Shown here one piece after another: positions 17,620-27,186 of a stretch of 64,000 nt of DNA. Origin of the DNA: Fodinibius sediminis (GTDB lineage: Bacteria > Bacteroidota > Rhodothermia > Balneolales > Balneolaceae). Position 1 is the first letter of the stretch; every line of letters begins with the position of its first letter. A model generated the notes under the pieces. The model was not told the origin of the DNA. It ran no database searches and saw only the letters and a program-made list of their open reading frames with translations. The stretch covers positions 28,271 to 92,270 of the forward strand of contig NZ_FXTH01000015.1 of the NCBI RefSeq assembly GCF_900182555.1, in the 5' to 3' direction. A program made the translations under genes and the position numbers.

Positions 17620-18738
17620 ATGAGATTCAATTTATCAAGTAGTGAATTAGTTAAAGCACTCTCAGCCGTTTCGGGGGCTGTTCCTAATAAAGCTACACTT
17701 CCTATCCTGGAAACTATTCTTTTCAAGAGTGAGGATGGTCAACTTCGGCTGACAGCCACTGACCTGGAAATTTCGATTATCGAGTACATGGATGCTGACA
17801 TTGAAGAAGATGGGGCCGTTGCCATACCGGCACGACGGTTAACGGAGACCCTGCGTCAGTTGCCGGATATTCCCGTGGCTTTTGAAGTTGATGAGAAATT
17901 TAATGTTAAGTTCCGCACCGATAAGGGAACCTACAAGCTGGTCGGGGAAGATCCGGATGAATTTCCCGAAGTTCCAAGTCTTGATGAGGGACATACGCTC
18001 GAGACAGCCAAGGATGATATGCTCAAAGCCATTAATAAAACCCTCTTTGCTGTATCCAACGACGATCTCCGTCCGGCAATGATGGGTGTTTATTTTGATA
18101 TCGGTTCTGAGGAAAGCAAGTTTGTTGCTACGGACGGCCATCGGCTGGTCCGTTATATAAGGCAGGATTTGACCAGCGACAAGGACATTAACTTTATTGT
18201 TCCCGAAAAGGCGCTGAGCCTTGTTCAGAAAGCCCTGCACGGGGAGGAGTGTCTGCTGACCATTACAGAGGACCACGCGCGGTTCAAAAGTGGGAACACC
18301 ATTGTTATTACCCGTCTGATCAATGAGCAGTACCCGAATTACGACTCTGTTATCCCTAGGGAAAATGACAAGACATTGATCATTAACAAGGAGCAGATGC
18401 TGGCTACGGTCAAGCGTGTAGCTATCTTTTCAAGCTCAACCACCCGGCAGATTCGGCTGCAGCTTCAGCCCGACAAGTTGACAATCCGGGCTGAGGATAT
18501 TGATATGAGTAGTGAGGCAAAGGAAACCATCGCCTGCGAGTATGACAACGAGGAGGAGATGGAGATCGGTTTTAATGCCAAGTATTTAGCCGATGTATTG
18601 GGGAATGTGGATGACGAAGAAGTGCATTTCGAGTTTTCGACCCCCAACCGGGCAGGTATTGTAAAGCCTTCGGAAGAAGACCAAAATGAGCAAATGCTCA
18701 TGCTTGTGATGCCGGTGATGCTGAATACCTATGCGTAA
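17620..18738 (+). CDS. dnaN: DNA polymerase III beta subunit (sliding clamp)
   Basis: Ring-shaped processivity clamp. 372 residues, normal size, with three repeated clamp domains; recognisable pieces are SAVSGAVPNKATLPILETIL, LRLTATDLEISI, DLRPAMMGVYFDI, KFVATDGHRLVRY and the C-terminal LMLVMPVMLN, the conserved MPMR-like end region. The stop overlaps the next start by 8 bases. No dnaA, recF or origin sequence is adjacent, so this is not a dnaA-dnaN origin locus. Confidence 0.95.
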   Translation: MRFNLSSSELVKALSAVSGAVPNKATLPILETILFKSEDGQLRLTATDLEISIIEYMDADIEEDGAVAIPARRLTETLRQLPDIPVAFEVDEKFNVKFRTDKGTYKLVGEDPDEFPEVPSLDEGHTLETAKDDMLKAINKTLFAVSNDDLRPAMMGVYFDIGSEESKFVATDGHRLVRYIRQDLTSDKDINFIVPEKALSLVQKALHGEECLLTITEDHARFKSGNTIVITRLINEQYPNYDSVIPRENDKTLIINKEQMLATVKRVAIFSSSTTRQIRLQLQPDKLTIRAEDIDMSSEAKETIACEYDNEEEMEIGFNAKYLADVLGNVDDEEVHFEFSTPNRAGIVKPSEEDQNEQMLMLVMPVMLNTYA

Positions 18739-19519
18739 TGTCATAACCCTTACAACCGATTTTGGGCTGAAGGATTATTATGTAAGTGCTATGAAGGCGG
18801 TGATGCTTGGCATCGCGCCCGAGGTTCGCCTGATCGATGTCTCCCACGACATCCCGTCCCAGGATATTATGGCGGGGTCATGGGTGTTGAAAAATTCAGC
18901 CATGCTCTTTCCCTCTAAGACGGTGCATGCGGTGGTTGTAGATCCCGGTGTGGGCACCGAGCGCCACCCGATTGCCCTGAAAGTGGAAGATCAGTTTTTT
19001 GTAGGTCCGGATAACGGTATCTTTTCGCTGCTCACGGCCAGCCGGGAGTATACGGCTGTACGTTTGACCCGCGAGCAATACCTGCGAGACAGTCCCTCTA
19101 GTACCTTTCACGGTCGCGATATCTTTGCGCCGGCAGCGGCTCATCTGAGCAGGGGCGTGCCGCTCGAGGAACTCGGGGAACCTCTCGACGAGCTGGTCAG
19201 TTATCGGTGGATGCAGCCGATAGCGGATAAAGACGGCGTGCAGGGAGCCGTTATTCATATCGACAAATTTGGCAATCTCGTTACCAACATACCGGAAGAC
19301 CTTATCCATGAGGTAATCGGAAATCAGAAAGTCAAAATTTATGTTGGAAATGTGATCCTCAACGACATCTCAACCACTTTTGGCGATGTGACGGAAGGGG
19401 AGCCGGTGGCCTATATTGGGAGTGCCGGTATGCTCGAAGTGGGTATCAACAAGGGGAATGCTGAAGAGATGCTGGGAGTTCAGAAAGGGGCTCAGATATC
19501 CCTGGTATTGCAAAAGTAA
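18731..19519 (+). CDS. S-adenosyl-L-methionine hydrolase (adenosine-forming)
   Basis: 262-residue member of the DUF62/SAM hydroxide adenosyltransferase family, which cleaves SAM to adenosine and methionine. Landmarks are the start ITLTTDFGLKDYYVSAMK, the DVSHDIPSQDI motif, VVVDPGVGTERHPI, GPDNGIFS and IDKFGNLVTNI. The ATG overlaps the end of dnaN (8 bases), so translation is probably coupled; a similar adjacency is common in Bacteroidota. The physiological reason for SAM hydrolysis is not clear. Confidence 0.92.
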   Translation: MRNVITLTTDFGLKDYYVSAMKAVMLGIAPEVRLIDVSHDIPSQDIMAGSWVLKNSAMLFPSKTVHAVVVDPGVGTERHPIALKVEDQFFVGPDNGIFSLLTASREYTAVRLTREQYLRDSPSSTFHGRDIFAPAAAHLSRGVPLEELGEPLDELVSYRWMQPIADKDGVQGAVIHIDKFGNLVTNIPEDLIHEVIGNQKVKIYVGNVILNDISTTFGDVTEGEPVAYIGSAGMLEVGINKGNAEEMLGVQKGAQISLVLQK

Positions 19520-19653
19520 GGTTCATTGTAACTCTTGCAGCCCATTCACGTATTATTTCTTAGTTCATACATTCACCTGAGTTGTAATGAATATGCCCGG
19601 GATCCGGAACGCTGAATAGGGATCTCCTTGCTGTTCAGAATGACCGAATCGCT

Positions 19654-20466
19654 ATGTCTATGTCTCTCGAAATTCGATCTCCCAAATATGAGCGGGCCGC
19701 AATAACCATTCCCGCCGAAGCGGCCAATCTTCAAAAGAGATTCAACGGTACGGTATGCTCGAGCAAGGGCGATGAGTATGTGATCCGCAACAATATTATT
19801 GATCTGCTGGAGGATGACATCCCGGAGATGTCGTGGGCTCAGAGTTCCAATCACTGGAAAGTGACAGCGGCTTTGTATGAGGATATCTGGCGTAAACGTT
19901 CTCTGTCCATTTTATCGGGCGAGGATTTTCCGATTCAGAAGGAACAGGAGCTGCTGATGAGCTGGCTGAATCCCCAATCACACCATAAATACCTGGACAT
20001 CGGCTGTTCAACAGCTCTGTACGGCCGGCTGATTAAAAAAGAGGTGACTGACTGTGAGGTCGTATCGCTGGATTTTTCTCACCAGATGCTCGAGGAGGCG
20101 CGAATTAAATCGGAGGTGGAAGGGGTCGATCAGTACCTGCTGCGGGCTGATGCACGTCATTTACCGTTCTTCAGTGCCACTTTTGACGGCTTGGCCATGG
20201 GCGGGACGCTCAATGAATTGACCGACCCGGCCAGAGTCTTGTATGAGGCCCGCCGGGTGATAAAAAAGGACGGGGCCTTCTTTATGATGCATTTGATCAA
20301 GGCCGACGCCTGGTATGTTCGGCTGCTGCAGGAATCAGCGGAATTCGGTGGTATCACGTTCTGGTCGACGGAGGAAAGCAATGAACTGTTTGAACAAACC
20401 GGCTTCAGGGTCGCTGACCAGTTTAGCAAGGGCATCGTCTGTTTTACGAAACTTATTCCGGCATAA
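19654..20466 (+). CDS. class I SAM-dependent methyltransferase
   Basis: 270 residues. A short N-terminal region (about 1-100, including a Trm112-like NNIIDLLEDD piece) precedes a Rossmann methyltransferase fold with motif I YLDIGCSTALYGRLI (about residue 115), VVSLDFSHQMLEEAR, and post-motif DARHLPF near residue 170. This resembles the UbiE/methyltransf_11 group. Substrate unknown. A second in-frame ATG two codons in (19660) is an alternative start. It follows the SAM hydrolase after 134 bases. Confidence 0.82.
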   Translation: MSMSLEIRSPKYERAAITIPAEAANLQKRFNGTVCSSKGDEYVIRNNIIDLLEDDIPEMSWAQSSNHWKVTAALYEDIWRKRSLSILSGEDFPIQKEQELLMSWLNPQSHHKYLDIGCSTALYGRLIKKEVTDCEVVSLDFSHQMLEEARIKSEVEGVDQYLLRADARHLPFFSATFDGLAMGGTLNELTDPARVLYEARRVIKKDGAFFMMHLIKADAWYVRLLQESAEFGGITFWSTEESNELFEQTGFRVADQFSKGIVCFTKLIPA

Positions 20467-20520
20467 TGAAAACAGATACAGAAGAGCCTGAAGCAGGCCT
20501 GCAGCTATGTAATGCGGTAT

Positions 20521-22170
20521 CTACATCTGTTCGGGGGCACTGATGCCCAGGATGCCAAGGCCGTTGGCCAGGACCTGTGCGGTTGCTTTGGCGAGGGCCG
20601 TTCGGGCCTGCACCAGCTTTTCGTCTTCACCAAGAATACGGCAGTCGTGATAAAAGGAGGTGAAATGGGATGCCAGGTCATCCAGGTAGTTGATCAGACG
20701 GTGCGGCTCACGGCTCTCGGCAGCGCTTTGAATCATCTCAGGAAAGCGGATCATGCTTTTGATGAGTTTATTCTCCGATTCATGGGTCAGGATGGTTAAG
20801 TCCGGTGCTTCCCCAAAGGCGTATTCCTGTTTCACTTTCCGGAGGATGCTGTGGATCCGCGCATGGGCATATTGCAGATAAAAAACAGGGTTCTTTTCGC
20901 CTTCCTCCTTGGCCGCGGCCACGTCAAATTCCAGGTGGGTGTTGGGCGCCCGCATCAGGAAGAAAAAGCGTGTGACATCCGGGCCCACCTCATCCATTAA
21001 CTCATCAAGGGTAATGAAATTGGCTTTGCGGGTGCTCATCTTAAACGGTTTGCCTTCTTTTACGATGGTAACAAACTGGTAGACGATCACATCCACCCTG
21101 GATCGGTCATAGCCGAGGGCTTCGAGGCCGGAGAGGACATCCGGGTAGGTATCGATATGGTCGGCCCCAAAGACATCAATGCACTGGTCATATCCACGCT
21201 CCAGCTTGTTGGCATGATAGGCTATATCCGGGAGGCGATAGGTGGGTTCGCCGGTGCTTTTGACGAGCACGGTGTCTTTTTCCTTGCCGAAGCGGCTGGT
21301 TCGAAACCAGGTGGCCCCGTCCTTGTCGTACGCCAGGTCTTTCTCGCGGAAGGCGTTTACGACTTGATCAATGGAACCGTCGTCGTAGACTTCCTGCTCG
21401 TTGAAGAAGAGGTCCATCTTAATGTTCATCCGCTGCAGGGTCGCCTGGATTTCCTCGAAGATTAATTGTTCGGCCTTCTCTTTGAAGGCGGTGATGTCGC
21501 TGGTGTCCAGAAGGGCTTCGCCGTGTTCCTCAACAAGGGCATGTGCAATATCACGAATGTATTCTCCCTCATAGCCGTCCTCGGGAAGTTCCGCATCCTG
21601 TCCCAGCTCCTGCCGGTAGCGGGCCTGCACGCTTTGCCCCAGCATGCGCATTTGACGGCCGGCATTGTTAAAATAATATTCCCGGTCCACCTCAGCCCCG
21701 GTCCATTCTAACAGGCGAGCCACCGTATCGCCCAGGACGGCATTGCGACCGTGCCCAACGGTGAGGGGGCCCGTGGGATTGGCGCTGACAAATTCGATGA
21801 GAATGCGCTGCCCGGCCCGTGTTTCTGTTTCCCCGAAGCGGGCCCCCTGGTCCAAAACACCCTGCAACTCTTCAAATAAATAGTTTTCAGCATAGCGAAA
21901 ATTGATAAAACCCGGTCCCGCTATCTCAACAGCATCAATTTTCCGGGGATCATACTCCATCTTCTCCACGATCTCCTCGGCAATACTCCGGGGATTCATC
22001 TTGAGCGTGCCGGCCAGGTTTAGGGCAATATTGGAGGCCGAATCGCCGTGTTCGGGCTGGTTCGGTTTTTCAATCTGAATCTCGGGTATCTCCTCCTTCG
22101 AGAGGTCGAACTGATTCAGGGCCGTAGTGATAATAGAGCGCAGGTAGTCCTTCATGGTTATGGTATTCAT
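20521..22170 (-). CDS. argS: arginyl-tRNA synthetase
   Basis: Class Ia synthetase charging tRNA-Arg. 549 residues: N-terminal additional domain (1-110), catalytic domain with NPTGPLTVGHGRNAVLGD (HIGH-equivalent HGRN) and KMSTRKANFITLDEL (KMSKS-equivalent), and a DALR anticodon-binding C-terminus (ILREKV-like end, DDLASHFTSFYHDCRI). An ATG five codons later (22155, MKDYLRSI) is an equally likely start. The gene is solitary, separated from radC by about 200 bases. Confidence 0.95.
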   Translation of the reverse strand: MNTITMKDYLRSIITTALNQFDLSKEEIPEIQIEKPNQPEHGDSASNIALNLAGTLKMNPRSIAEEIVEKMEYDPRKIDAVEIAGPGFINFRYAENYLFEELQGVLDQGARFGETETRAGQRILIEFVSANPTGPLTVGHGRNAVLGDTVARLLEWTGAEVDREYYFNNAGRQMRMLGQSVQARYRQELGQDAELPEDGYEGEYIRDIAHALVEEHGEALLDTSDITAFKEKAEQLIFEEIQATLQRMNIKMDLFFNEQEVYDDGSIDQVVNAFREKDLAYDKDGATWFRTSRFGKEKDTVLVKSTGEPTYRLPDIAYHANKLERGYDQCIDVFGADHIDTYPDVLSGLEALGYDRSRVDVIVYQFVTIVKEGKPFKMSTRKANFITLDELMDEVGPDVTRFFFLMRAPNTHLEFDVAAAKEEGEKNPVFYLQYAHARIHSILRKVKQEYAFGEAPDLTILTHESENKLIKSMIRFPEMIQSAAESREPHRLINYLDDLASHFTSFYHDCRILGEDEKLVQARTALAKATAQVLANGLGILGISAPEQM

Positions 22171-22377
22171 TTCAATAAATTCAAAATGCTAAATATAACC
22201 AGTAGAATTAGGAATTGAGAATTTAGAATGATGATTTTTTGGGGTTTTGTTGACAGCACTGCAAGCGGCTGGCAAAGAGGGGTGCGGCGTTCTCGATGAG
22301 CGGTCAGCTCAACGTTTACCATTTGGATGGCCGGGCACTGTGTTTTATCCGGTGCGGGGTTCCCTTATTTTACATCC

Positions 22378-23097
22378 CTAATTCAGATGCCCTTTGGCCC
22401 GGAAACTGGTATAACTGTCGCCGGCAATGATGATATGGTCATCGACAGGAATTCCCAGTAGTTTTCCTGACTCGGCAATCCGTCTGGTCAGCCGGATGTC
22501 TGCCTTTGATTCTTTGTTTTGTCCACTGGGGTGGTTGTGCAGCAGAAGGATGCTGTTTGCCTCGTTCATCACGGCCTGGCGCATCACCTCGGCCGGGTCC
22601 ACAATGGTGGCTGTGGCGCCGCCGGAGCTTATCTTTTTATGCCCCATGACAATCTTGGCATTATTCAGGAATGCCACGAGGAAGACTTCCCTGGTGAGAT
22701 CGCGCAATTTGGGCCCGAAATAGGCGACGGCATCTTCCGGGGAGGTGATCTGGACCTGCTCTCCAAGTCCGGCCACCTGTATGCGTCGTGAGAGTTCAAA
22801 TACCGCCTCCAGCATGAGCGATTTTACATCACCCATGCCTGGTATCACCTTTAGGTCCTGCCATTCTTTGCGTGCGAGATAGCGGAGTCCGTCAAAATGG
22901 TTGAGCAGGGCTTGTGCCATTTGAATGACATTCATCTTTTTGCTTCCGGTACGCAGGAGTATGGCAAGAAGTTCTGCGTCCGAGAGGCTCTCACTGCCGT
23001 AAGTCATGAGTTTTTCCCGGGGCTGTTCATCGGGGTTCATCTCCTTGACGGTTCTTCTGAAGAAATGGTCGGCTTCGAACTGTTCTTGGTCAGACAT
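22378..23097 (-). CDS. radC: RadC family protein (JAB/MPN domain)
   Basis: 239 residues from the preferred ATG at 23097 (an upstream in-frame start at 23154 adds 19 unlike residues). An N-terminal helix-hairpin-helix segment (ELLAILLRTGSKKMNV, VIPGMGDVKS) precedes a JAMM metallo-domain with the metal-binding motif HNHPSGQNKESKAD. Family members were once linked to DNA repair but the role is uncertain. It lies between argS and the exonuclease, in the same direction. Confidence 0.9.
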   Translation of the reverse strand: MSDQEQFEADHFFRRTVKEMNPDEQPREKLMTYGSESLSDAELLAILLRTGSKKMNVIQMAQALLNHFDGLRYLARKEWQDLKVIPGMGDVKSLMLEAVFELSRRIQVAGLGEQVQITSPEDAVAYFGPKLRDLTREVFLVAFLNNAKIVMGHKKISSGGATATIVDPAEVMRQAVMNEANSILLLHNHPSGQNKESKADIRLTRRIAESGKLLGIPVDDHIIIAGDSYTSFRAKGHLN

Positions 23098-23202
23098 AAG
23101 GTTGGACTGTATTTTGAGTTGCCGTTTATACAGTAAGACCCCCGAATGCCTCATCCCTTACAAAAAAAATGAGAATGAGGATAATCGGGCCTGGCGACCA
23201 GA

Positions 23203-23877
23203 CTATGTCATGAGGTCATGCATGGTTGTTATGCCCTTTTGTTTTGCTTTTTTCAATAATTTTAGAAAAAGCTGAGCCGTGAGAAAGGCGTCTCCTGCCG
23301 CGGTATGGCGGTCATCCAGGGGGATGTGATACCGCCGGCACAGCGCGTCCAGGCCATAGTCCCTGGCAGGGATGAACTGATGGCCTGCATGCTTTCCCAT
23401 TTCCAGTCGAATGGCCAGCTTCCGGGTATCCAGGCGGGCATTGAGCAGTTTCTTCAACCCCAAGGGGCGAACGGCTTTTTCAAGCATGGCGATATCGAAA
23501 TGTATGTGATGGCCAACGATGATGGCATTTTCTATATCATCCAGAAAGAGTTTGACAAAATCTCGCAGGGACAGGGCATTCTCCACGTTGATGATCTGGT
23601 GAATTTTAATAGCCTCCCGTCCCACTTTTTTCTGCTTGAGGAAGTAGTGGCGTGCTGAGCTTATGCTGATGGCGTAGTTTTTGACTTTTATGCTCCCGTA
23701 CGAGATGATATAATCTTTTTTTACATCCAGACCTGTAGTTTCGGTATCCAGGATGATAAAAGTCGCGTCCCCAATGCGAGGTGGGTAGACCGGCCCGCCT
23801 TCAAATTTTTGGCGATACCGGTCCACAAAGGACGGCGTATGCATATTGGTTTGGCGGAATAACGATGACCAGTCCAT
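23203..23877 (-). CDS. 3'-5' exonuclease, DnaQ/DEDDh fold
   Basis: 224 residues with DEDDh exonuclease motifs: Exo I FIILDTETTGLD, Exo II VGHHIHFDIAMLEKA, and Exo III DRHTAAGDAFLTAQLF with the catalytic His and Asp. Similar to DNA polymerase III epsilon but lacking a polymerase-binding tail. Its ATG lies one base after the TGA of the upstream sensor gene (TGATATG), so the two are translationally coupled. This gene pair is recurrent in bacteria, often beside acetate/solute symporters; the nucleic-acid or nucleotide substrate is not known. Confidence 0.88.
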   Translation of the reverse strand: MDWSSLFRQTNMHTPSFVDRYRQKFEGGPVYPPRIGDATFIILDTETTGLDVKKDYIISYGSIKVKNYAISISSARHYFLKQKKVGREAIKIHQIINVENALSLRDFVKLFLDDIENAIIVGHHIHFDIAMLEKAVRPLGLKKLLNARLDTRKLAIRLEMGKHAGHQFIPARDYGLDALCRRYHIPLDDRHTAAGDAFLTAQLFLKLLKKAKQKGITTMHDLMT

Positions 23878-23878
23878 A

Positions 23879-25828
23879 TCAGATACCTAAAAGGTCAAGC
23901 TGAAATCTGACCCTGATGATTCTTTGGAGCTCATGGATCGGGTAAAAGGCATTTTTTAGTAACTGACGCTGCAATTTACCCAGGGAGTCGGGGTCAATAT
24001 ACCGGCCCGAGTCATGTGCTTTCAACCCTTCCAGGGCCCTGAGGCGCATAAAAATTTCATATGCTTTCCCCGCCTCCAGAAATAATTCAGCCTGGTTGGG
24101 CTCCAGATCAGCCAACTTTTCATACCGTTTGCGAGTATTGGTAATATCGATGATACCATGACCCAGCACCAGCAGCCGGGCCGCATCCACCAGGGGCATC
24201 ATGGCGCGCCGTTTTATATCAAATTTGTGCCTGTGGCGTCCCGATTTCTCAACCATCAGGTTTCTGAAAAAGCCGAGTGGCGGGGAATTGAGCAACGCAT
24301 TTTTGGCCAGGAAATTCAGGAACAGTTCGTTGTTTTCAATCATGGTGGTGATGTGGTGGCCTAACTGCTCTGCCAGCGATGCATCGCCATGGACCGGACG
24401 GAAATCAAAAAAAATAGAGGCGTGCAGGAGCGCTTTCTCATCCGGAGTCTTGATCCAGTCTCCGAAGCAGTCTTTCCATGCCGACAGGGGTTGACACCAG
24501 CGGGGATTGCTGGCCATCATGCCGGCCGGGCAGTGTTGGAAACCACATCTTGCCAGTATGCTGACCACTTCCCTGGCCAGGGCCTGGAAATAGGCACGGG
24601 CGCGGTCGGCCTTGGGGTCCGGTGGGTCTTCATAGATGAGGGCGTTATCCATGTCTGTACGCAGCAGCTGTTCTTGCCGACCCTCACTTCCCAGCGACAA
24701 AAAACAAAATTTCAGATTGTGGACGCCGGGATAGTCTGTAGCATGTTTGGCCTGTGCCAGCTCACATGCCTTCTGTATGATAATATCATTAATCTCTGTG
24801 ATGACATTTGTGATAAAGGGGATGGAGACTTCATTTTCCAGGTAGTATTCCAACAGCAGTTCGGCCTTGTCTCGCAGCCGTACCAGTTCATTCACGCTGT
24901 CTGAGCCGAGCAGCGCTTTGATGATGACTGCCGGACTATTTCCCTGCGAGAGCAAGAGATCGTGATCCGAGACAATACCGATCACTTTGCTCTGGTCCGA
25001 TCCGTCCTCGGTTAAAATGAGATGATGCACCCGGTGATTGATCATGGTCAAATAGAGGGTGGCAAAATCAGCCTTCTCGTCCAGCGTAATAACCGGGCTG
25101 CTCATAATTTCCTTTACCGGCGTGCTGTAGGACTTGTCGGCGGCTATGACCTTGTTGCGAAGATCCTTATCTGTGATGACCCCCCTGGGGTACCCCTGTT
25201 TGTCGACAATGACGATGGAGCCTACTTTCCGTTCGCTCATCATTCGGGCGGCCTGCCCTACTGTTTCATGGACGGCACAGCTAAGAACATCCCCGGAGAA
25301 ATGCAGGTCCGATTGGCCCGAGAAAATAGCCAGTCCCCGCTGATCCGTCTTGCCTGAAAATCCGGTGGTAGCCAACTCAGCCCCCGAAAGATCGCGCTTC
25401 ACGACGACCTGGCCCGAAGCAAATCCGGCAGCAAAATATTGGTTAACCCGGTTATTTTCGGTCAGGATTCGTTTAAAAACGGGGGTGGGGATGGCGTAGA
25501 CCAAACTGTCTTCATCGGCCAGGGCGTCTAGTACATAAGACCTTCTGCCCAGCAGGGCCCGTACGCCAAAGACATCGCCTTCATCGCAATACGCTACGGG
25601 TACAGGCTCTCCCTGCCCATCATCTTCTGTCAGAACCACGGCTCCCTCCTTGAGGACATAAAAGTGATTTTTAGCGGTCTCACCCGTACGAAAAAGGTAC
25701 TCACCCTTTGCAAAGTAGATGATTTCTACTTCGGACGCTACCGTTTGCAGCAGCTCCTCCGAGAGAAAGCTGAACGGAGGGTATTGTTTGAGGTACTCCT
25801 TGACCCTGTTAACAATGACATTTGCCAT
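23879..25828 (-). CDS. cNMP-binding/CBS/nucleotidyltransferase protein (DUF294 type)
   Basis: 649-residue multidomain cytoplasmic regulator. In order: a cyclic-nucleotide-binding beta roll (about 15-125, FRTGETAKNHFYVLKEG), a CBS pair (about 175-305, RKVGSIVIVDKQGYPRGVITDKDL and VIGIVSDHDLL), a GlnD-like nucleotidyltransferase domain (about 340-470, GSEGRQEQLLRTDMDNAL with the metal-binding DxD) and a helical C-terminal DUF294 domain. It probably senses adenine nucleotides and modifies a partner protein; the target is unknown. It is coupled to the downstream exonuclease. No transporter lies beside it here, unlike the usual actP/symporter context. Confidence 0.9.
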   Translation of the reverse strand: MANVIVNRVKEYLKQYPPFSFLSEELLQTVASEVEIIYFAKGEYLFRTGETAKNHFYVLKEGAVVLTEDDGQGEPVPVAYCDEGDVFGVRALLGRRSYVLDALADEDSLVYAIPTPVFKRILTENNRVNQYFAAGFASGQVVVKRDLSGAELATTGFSGKTDQRGLAIFSGQSDLHFSGDVLSCAVHETVGQAARMMSERKVGSIVIVDKQGYPRGVITDKDLRNKVIAADKSYSTPVKEIMSSPVITLDEKADFATLYLTMINHRVHHLILTEDGSDQSKVIGIVSDHDLLLSQGNSPAVIIKALLGSDSVNELVRLRDKAELLLEYYLENEVSIPFITNVITEINDIIIQKACELAQAKHATDYPGVHNLKFCFLSLGSEGRQEQLLRTDMDNALIYEDPPDPKADRARAYFQALAREVVSILARCGFQHCPAGMMASNPRWCQPLSAWKDCFGDWIKTPDEKALLHASIFFDFRPVHGDASLAEQLGHHITTMIENNELFLNFLAKNALLNSPPLGFFRNLMVEKSGRHRHKFDIKRRAMMPLVDAARLLVLGHGIIDITNTRKRYEKLADLEPNQAELFLEAGKAYEIFMRLRALEGLKAHDSGRYIDPDSLGKLQRQLLKNAFYPIHELQRIIRVRFQLDLLGI

Positions 25829-25985
25829 GACAGAATAGTGGCTTGATAAAAATAGCTGGCTCCTTTACTGACAATGTATAGAAGTAATAACAAAAAAATG
25901 ACAATAATTGAACCGGGCAAGGCTTTTGCTCAACGCTCTGCCTCTTGAGCAGAAAAAATGGTTTTCACGGTCAATCCATGGGGCT

Positions 25986-27173
25986 TCATTCATCATCCGG
26001 GCCGCCCATCAGGGGCTCGTTCATCGCCCGGATGCTGGCGTTGGGCAATCCCTCGGGATAGTTGTGTTTGCAGATGTCAAGAACTTCAATGACCATCGCC
26101 AGGTGCAGCTGTTTGGAATCTTCGTAAAACTGTTGTGCCTCCTCGCTCAGCTTGGGTTTGCCGTGCAGGGGTTTGTCACTCACGCAGAGCAGGGTGGCAT
26201 TGGGGATGCGGTAGCGATAGCCGTTGGTGGCCACCGTAGCTGATTCCATGTCCACAGCAATGCTCCTGCTCATGTGGATCTGCTCGACGGTACGTCGTTT
26301 TACGAATTCCCAGTTGCGGTTGGCGGTGGTGTAAATGGTGCCCATCCGGTGACTGCGGTCGTATTTGTCCAGTATTTCCTTCAGGTAGACATTCAGCAGA
26401 TAATTGGGCGTGATCGGGATGTTGAGCGGCAGGATATCATCCAGAATACCGTCATTGCGCATGAAGCCGGTTGCCAATACAAAGTCCCCAATATCCTGGT
26501 GGTTGCGAAGTCCGCCACAGTGGCCCACCATAATCATGGCGTCGGGACGCAGTACTGCGATATGGTCGGTAATGGTTTTGGCGTTGGCGGGCCCCACCCC
26601 GATATTTACAAGTGAGATCCCCTTGTTATCGTCCAGCTTGTGATGGTAGGCCGGCATCTGGACCCCGCTGCGGACGGGACCGGTGCAGTCGGGAAATTTA
26701 TCCTGGAAGACCTCCACATGCATGTCATAATTGGTAAAAAGGATGTAGCGTTGAAAGTCTTCGGGCTTGGTGCCGGTATAATGCTCCAGCCGGTTGAGTG
26801 AGATCTCAATGCGTTCGGGGCTGAAAAGAAATAACTTCTTTTGCGTGATGTCCCACTGGTCTTCGTCGGTGTTATCCAACAGGCTGGGATCGTTCATGGT
26901 CAGCCGCTCGCGCGAGGGGTGGATGTTGATTTCCGCTCCCTTCTGGGCCAGTTTCCTGAGTTCGCGCAAGAGGTACCAACGGTAGGATTTCGGGCGTGCC
27001 ATCTCACCGGTAATCACCGGATTGTGTTTGGACCACGACCGTTTGACCAGTACATTCGGATAGTCGCCGTTTTCATAAATGGTTTCCATGATATCACACG
27101 CTTTCTCAACCCGCTGGTTGATTTCATTCTCAGAGTGAATATCTTCAGGTTGAAATTTAAAGTGATCAGTCAT
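25986..27173 (-). CDS. amn: AMP nucleosidase
   Basis: Hydrolyses AMP to adenine and ribose-5-phosphate, controlling adenylate pools. 395 residues; N-terminal AMP-regulatory part (1-170, RPKSYRWYLLRELRKL) and a nucleoside-phosphorylase-type catalytic domain with VGHCGGLRNHQDIGDFVLA, EQIHMSRSIAVDMESATVA (catalytic region) and LLCVSDKPLHG. The start at 27173 is only 13 bases from the divergent NUDIX start. Both enzymes yield or consume ribose-5-phosphate/AMP, suggesting a linked nucleotide-salvage theme. Confidence 0.92.
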   Translation of the reverse strand: MTDHFKFQPEDIHSENEINQRVEKACDIMETIYENGDYPNVLVKRSWSKHNPVITGEMARPKSYRWYLLRELRKLAQKGAEINIHPSRERLTMNDPSLLDNTDEDQWDITQKKLFLFSPERIEISLNRLEHYTGTKPEDFQRYILFTNYDMHVEVFQDKFPDCTGPVRSGVQMPAYHHKLDDNKGISLVNIGVGPANAKTITDHIAVLRPDAMIMVGHCGGLRNHQDIGDFVLATGFMRNDGILDDILPLNIPITPNYLLNVYLKEILDKYDRSHRMGTIYTTANRNWEFVKRRTVEQIHMSRSIAVDMESATVATNGYRYRIPNATLLCVSDKPLHGKPKLSEEAQQFYEDSKQLHLAMVIEVLDICKHNYPEGLPNASIRAMNEPLMGGPDDE

Positions 27174-27186
27174 AAAAAAACGTCTT

